Below are positions 60,932 through 64,000 of a DNA stretch of 64,000 bases, one piece after another. The stretch lies in contig WSYB01000003.1 in the NCBI GenBank assembly GCA_009773645.1, positions 1 to 64,000 on the forward strand, written 5' to 3'. Position 1 is the stretch's first letter. Each line of letters begins with the position of its first letter. The position numbers and the translations under genes were made by a program. This stretch comes from Geobacteraceae bacterium. Its GTDB lineage: Bacteria > Desulfobacterota > Desulfuromonadia > Geobacterales > Geobacteraceae. Below the pieces are notes generated by a model. The model worked only from the letters and a program-made list of their open reading frames with translations, was not told where the DNA came from and ran no database searches.

Positions 60932-61014
60932 GCGAGGGGCTAAGGGCGAAAGGCTAAGGGTTTTAAATCTTTGCTTTTTATGACTTCCTTTAGCCCTTAG
61001 CCCCTAGCCCTTGG
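60930..61014. repeat. inverted heptameric arrays between the helicase gene and gatC (site F)
   Basis: Left AGGCGAG, GGGCTAA, GGGCGAA, AGGCTAA (60930-60957); right CCTTTAG, CCCTTAG, CCCCTAG, CCCTTGG (60987-61014). The arms are near reverse complements and would form a hairpin of about 28 bp. The left array includes the last base of the helicase stop codon. Confidence 0.85.
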
Positions 61015-61105
61015 CCTTGCCTTATTCCTCCGTTCATGCTACATATATTCACTTCTCAATTGAAATTCACGTCTGAATACTCCCTTTTAATTCTGGAGAA
61101 AATAA

Positions 61106-61393
61106 ATGAAGATAACAAAGGCCGAAGTTGAGCATGTGGCACGGCTGGCCCGGCTGGAGCTGACCGAGCAGGAAGTGGAGACGTTCACCGGCCAGATGGA
61201 TGCCATCCTTGCCTATGTGGACAAACTGAACGGGCTTGAGACCGCCGGCATCATCCCCACCGCCCATGCAGTACCGATGGAAAACGCCTTCCGACAGGAC
61301 GAGGTGGCGCCCTCCATCGGCATCGACAATGCGCTGGCCAACGCCCCGGACCGTGCGGATAACTTTTTCCGGGTGCCGAAGGTCATCGAATAA
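61106..61393 (+). CDS. gatC: Asp-tRNA(Asn)/Glu-tRNA(Gln) amidotransferase subunit C
   Basis: A 95-residue GatC, with EVEHVARLARLELTEQE, MDAILAYVDKLNGLET and FRVPKVIE at the end. It wraps GatA and GatB together. CTGGAGAAAATAA precedes the start. It precedes gatA and gatB in the same direction, but with repeat arrays in both gaps. Confidence 0.96.
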   Translation: MKITKAEVEHVARLARLELTEQEVETFTGQMDAILAYVDKLNGLETAGIIPTAHAVPMENAFRQDEVAPSIGIDNALANAPDRADNFFRVPKVIE

Positions 61394-61400
61394 AGCCCAT

Positions 61401-61468
61401 GGGCTGACGGCGCAAGGCTAAGGGCTAAGGGTTATTAATTCCTTTGGCCTTTAGCCCTTTGCCTTTAG
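61401..61468. repeat. inverted heptameric arrays between gatC and gatA (site G)
   Basis: Left GGGCTGA, CGGCGCA, AGGCTAA, GGGCTAA (61401-61428); right CCTTTGG, CCTTTAG, CCCTTTG, CCTTTAG (61441-61468). Again the arms are complementary. Confidence 0.85.
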
Positions 61469-61494
61469 CCAAGTGGGCGTCACGGAGTCTTTAC

Positions 61495-62952
61495 ATGGAA
61501 TTGCACGAACTGACCATCCACGAATTGCACCAGAAACTAAAAAAGCGGGAAGTCTCCTCCGTAGAGGCGACGAAAGCGGTCCTTGCCCGCATCGAGCAGG
61601 TGGAGCCGCATGTGAACGCCTTCATCACCGTGACCACAGATGAGGCCCTGAAGAGTGCGGAAGAGGCGGATAAACGGATCGCCGCCGGTGAGATCGACAC
61701 TCTGACCGGCATCCCGGTGGCCCTGAAGGACATCTTCCTGACCAGGGGGATCAGGACCACCTGCGGGTCGAGGATTTTGGAAAACTTCGTCGCCCCCTAC
61801 GATGCCACGAGCTGGGCACGGCTCAAGGAGCACGGCGCAGTCCTAGTCGGCAAGCTCAACCAGGACGAGTTCGCCATGGGCTCTTCCTGTGAGTCCAGTG
61901 CCTTTGGGGTTACGCGGAACCCCTGGAACCTGGAGTGCACTCCCGGCGGCTCCTCCGGCGGCTCGGCAGCGGCAATAGCCGCCCGACAGGCCACGGCTAC
62001 GTTGGGGACCGACACCGGCGGCTCCATCCGCCAGCCCGCTTCCCACTGCGGATGCGTCGGCTTAAAGCCCACCTACGGGCGGGTCTCCCGTTACGGGGTG
62101 ATAGCCTATGCCTCGTCCCTCGACCAGGTAGGGCCGGTTACCCGCGACGTGACCGACTGCGCCGTTCTCCTGGGCGCGGTGGCCGGCTACGACCCCCTGG
62201 ATTCCACCAGCGTCAACCTGCCGGTGCCGGATTACACAAAATCCCTCGTGAGCGACGTCAAGGGGGTGAAGGTCGGCCTTCCCAAAGAATATTACATCGC
62301 AGGGCTCGATCCCGACGTGAAGGCGGTCATGGAGAGCGCCATTGCGACTTATAGCAAGCTGGGCGCTGAATTTGTCGAGATATCCCTTCCCCATACCGAC
62401 TATGCGGTGGCCACCTACTATCTGGTTGCCACTGCCGAGGCAAGCTCCAATCTTGCCCGCTACGACGGGGTCCGATTCGGGCACCGTTCCTCCGCGGCGA
62501 AAAGCCTCATTGAGATGTTTGCTAAAAGCCGCGCCGAGGGGTTCGGTCCGGAGGTGAAGCGCCGCATCATGCTCGGCACCTACGCCCTTTCTTCCGGCTA
62601 CTATGACGCCTACTATCTCAAGGCACAAAAGGTGCGCACCCTGATCATGCAGGACTTCCTGACGGCGTTCGAGAATGTGGATGTTATCCTTACCCCGGTC
62701 GCTCCGACCCCTGCCTTCAGGATCGGCGAGAAGGTGAACGACCCGCTCCAGATGTACCTGTCGGACATCTTCACCATTCCGGTCAACCTGGCGGGAACCT
62801 GCGGCATCTCCGTTCCTGCGGGATTCAGCACGGGGGGGCTTCCCATCGGCCTGCAGCTGATCGGGAGGCCGTTCGGCGAAGAGACGATCCTCCGTGCCGC
62901 CTACGCCTTTGAGCAGGCGACGGAGTGGCATAGGCAAAAGGCGAAGATATAA
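61495..62952 (+). CDS. gatA: Asp-tRNA(Asn)/Glu-tRNA(Gln) amidotransferase subunit A
   Basis: A 485-residue amidase that releases ammonia from glutamine. Triad: Lys78 (PVALKDIF), the cis-Ser in [12 protein letters not shown], and Ser177 ([11 protein letters not shown]). The ATG at 61495 gives the family-typical start; an in-frame upstream ATG would add 17 residues encoded by the repeat array. GatCAB makes Gln-tRNA and/or Asn-tRNA by the indirect route. Confidence 0.96.
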   Translation: MELHELTIHELHQKLKKREVSSVEATKAVLARIEQVEPHVNAFITVTTDEALKSAEEADKRIAAGEIDTLTGIPVALKDIFLTRGIRTTCGSRILENFVAPYDATSWARLKEHGAVLVGKLNQDEFAMGSSCESSAFGVTRNPWNLECTPGGSSGGSAAAIAARQATATLGTDTGGSIRQPASHCGCVGLKPTYGRVSRYGVIAYASSLDQVGPVTRDVTDCAVLLGAVAGYDPLDSTSVNLPVPDYTKSLVSDVKGVKVGLPKEYYIAGLDPDVKAVMESAIATYSKLGAEFVEISLPHTDYAVATYYLVATAEASSNLARYDGVRFGHRSSAAKSLIEMFAKSRAEGFGPEVKRRIMLGTYALSSGYYDAYYLKAQKVRTLIMQDFLTAFENVDVILTPVAPTPAFRIGEKVNDPLQMYLSDIFTIPVNLAGTCGISVPAGFSTGGLPIGLQLIGRPFGEETILRAAYAFEQATEWHRQKAKI

Positions 62953-62956
62953 ACTA

Positions 62957-63005
62957 TGTAGGGGCGCGGTTGCCGCGCCCAGGGCGGGGTAACCCCGCCC
63001 CTACA
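62957..63005. repeat. TGTAGGGGCG palindromic element, copy 2
   Basis: Ends TGTAGGGGCG / CGCCCCTACA, 49 bp, 21 bp before gatB. Same termini as the element at 24328. Confidence 0.8.
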
Positions 63006-63026
63006 ATCGTTCACCGGAGATTTTCC

Positions 63027-64000
63027 ATGAAATACCAGGCGGTAATCGGACTTGAAGTCCACGTCCAGCTCCTCACCAACACGAAGATATTCTGCGGCTG
63101 CTCGACAAAATTCGGCGCCACTCCCAATTCCCAGACCTGCCCTGTCTGTCTCGGCATGCCGGGAGCGCTGCCGGTGCTGAACAAGAAGGTGGTGGAATAC
63201 GCCATCCGGGCGGGGTTGGCCACCAACTGCGGCATCGCACCGAAAAGCGTCTTTGCCCGCAAGAACTACTTCTACCCCGACCTCCCCAAGGGTTACCAGA
63301 TCAGCCAGTACGAGCTGCCAATCTGTCTGAGCGGCCACCTGGACATCGAGGTGGACGGAGACGTAAAGCGGATCGGTATTACCCGCATTCACATGGAGGA
63401 GGATGCCGGCAAACTGGTGCACGCCGATGTGCCGGGGGCGGGGGACGCTTCCTGTGTGGATCTCAACCGCGCCTGCACGCCGCTTCTGGAGATCGTCTCC
63501 GAACCCGACATCCGGAGTGCCGACGAGGCGGTCGCCTATCTCAAGAAGCTGCACCAGATCGTGGTGTATCTCGGCATCTGCGACGGCAACATGGAAGAGG
63601 GGAGCTTCCGCTGCGACGCAAACGTTTCGGTGATGCCGGTCGGTTCGGACACGTTCGGCACGCGCACCGAAACCAAGAACGTCAACTCGTTCCGGTTCGT
63701 CAAACAGGCGATCGAGTACGAAATCGAGCGCCAGATCGACCTGATCGAAGAGGGAGGAAAGGTCATCCAGGAAACCCGGCTGTTCGACCCGAACACGGGG
63801 GTGACACGCTCCATGCGGGGCAAGGAGGAGGCCCACGACTACCGCTACTTTCCCGACCCGGATCTGGTGCCGCTGGTGATCAGCAACGACTGGGTGGAGG
63901 ACGTGCGCCTCTCGCTCCCCGAACTTCCCGAGGCAAAGTTCCGCCGCTACCAGGATGAGCTGGGGCTCACTGCCTACGACGCCGAGGTGCTCACTGCCGA
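63027..64000 (+). CDS. gatB: Asp-tRNA(Asn)/Glu-tRNA(Gln) amidotransferase subunit B (cut by window edge)
   Basis: The first 324 residues of GatB, the tRNA-binding and kinase subunit. Marks are [19 protein letters not shown], the zinc or structural Cys set ([16 protein letters not shown]), [17 protein letters not shown] and [16 protein letters not shown]. The gene runs past the right edge (family about 480). CCGGAGATTTTCC precedes the start. Confidence 0.96.
   Translation, partial: MKYQAVIGLEVHVQLLTNTKIFCGCSTKFGATPNSQTCPVCLGMPGALPVLNKKVVEYAIRAGLATNCGIAPKSVFARKNYFYPDLPKGYQISQYELPICLSGHLDIEVDGDVKRIGITRIHMEEDAGKLVHADVPGAGDASCVDLNRACTPLLEIVSEPDIRSADEAVAYLKKLHQIVVYLGICDGNMEEGSFRCDANVSVMPVGSDTFGTRTETKNVNSFRFVKQAIEYEIERQIDLIEEGGKVIQETRLFDPNTGVTRSMRGKEEAHDYRYFPDPDLVPLVISNDWVEDVRLSLPELPEAKFRRYQDELGLTAYDAEVLTA

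Overview
The window reads as a chromosomal segment from a Geobacter-like bacterium (Desulfuromonadia, former Deltaproteobacteria). This is inferred from gene content and order, not from a database search. The markers are a menaquinone cluster of the futalosine type, F0 genes (atpZ-atpI-atpB-atpE) separated from the F1 genes, hemL next to a 14-gene nuo operon whose NuoF and NuoG carry extra Fe-S and molybdopterin-type domains, many small lipoproteins, chemotaxis and diguanylate-cyclase genes, and a high coding-strand GC content.

Layout. 1-5,120: the 5' end of cysK, then a divergent metal-handling cluster. Leftward are two His-tailed lipoproteins, a YHS-domain protein and a YtkA-like protein. 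Rightward are two membrane-anchored HMA (CxxC) proteins, a DUF2318-type cysteine protein and a MacB/FtsX-type ABC permease plus ATPase. 5,285-7,773: a methyl-accepting chemotaxis protein and CheW. 7,860-7,936: tRNA-Pro(CGG). 8,072-13,388: menaquinone operon mqnL-mqnP-mqnM-mqnE-mqnC, followed by RNase D. 14,561-17,504 (minus): a repeat-containing zinc-ribbon protein, rsmE and prmA. 17,636-25,889: M20 peptidase, PEP-synthase/PPDK regulatory protein, an OmpR-type two-component pair with an HtrA protease, a PHP-domain protein and leucyl aminopeptidase. 25,985-29,063 (minus): F0 ATP synthase genes and hemL. 29,393-44,514: nuoA-N, the proton-pumping NADH dehydrogenase. 44,739-46,907: a YjfB-like protein, a GAF-GGDEF enzyme and an HTH-nucleotidyltransferase. 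47,080-51,480: an accessory, toxin-antitoxin-rich stretch with several broken genes and a 427-bp duplication. 51,485-57,155 (minus): secreted lipoproteins, two of them large and repeat-bearing. 57,451-58,712: an XRE regulator and an AbrB/PIN module. 58,709-64,000: UvrD/PcrA helicase and gatC-gatA-gatB (gatB runs off the end).

How it fits together: menaquinone synthesis, complex I and the F0 sector make up a respiratory energy core, while the chemotaxis, two-component and GGDEF genes sense and signal. The most unusual observations are: (i) a GGDEF enzyme with Ser in place of the guanine-contacting Asp, the signature known from Geobacter cyclic AMP-GMP synthases; (ii) a family of 7-bp-period degenerate tandem repeats at six gene junctions inside operons and once inside the uvrD coding sequence, often as inverted pairs; (iii) the HMA/DUF2318/ABC metal cluster with a palindromic operator; (iv) an ATP synthase c subunit carrying the Na+-site residues; (v) a decaying toxin-antitoxin island; and (vi) a leader peptide plus intrinsic terminator ahead of a large lipoprotein gene.
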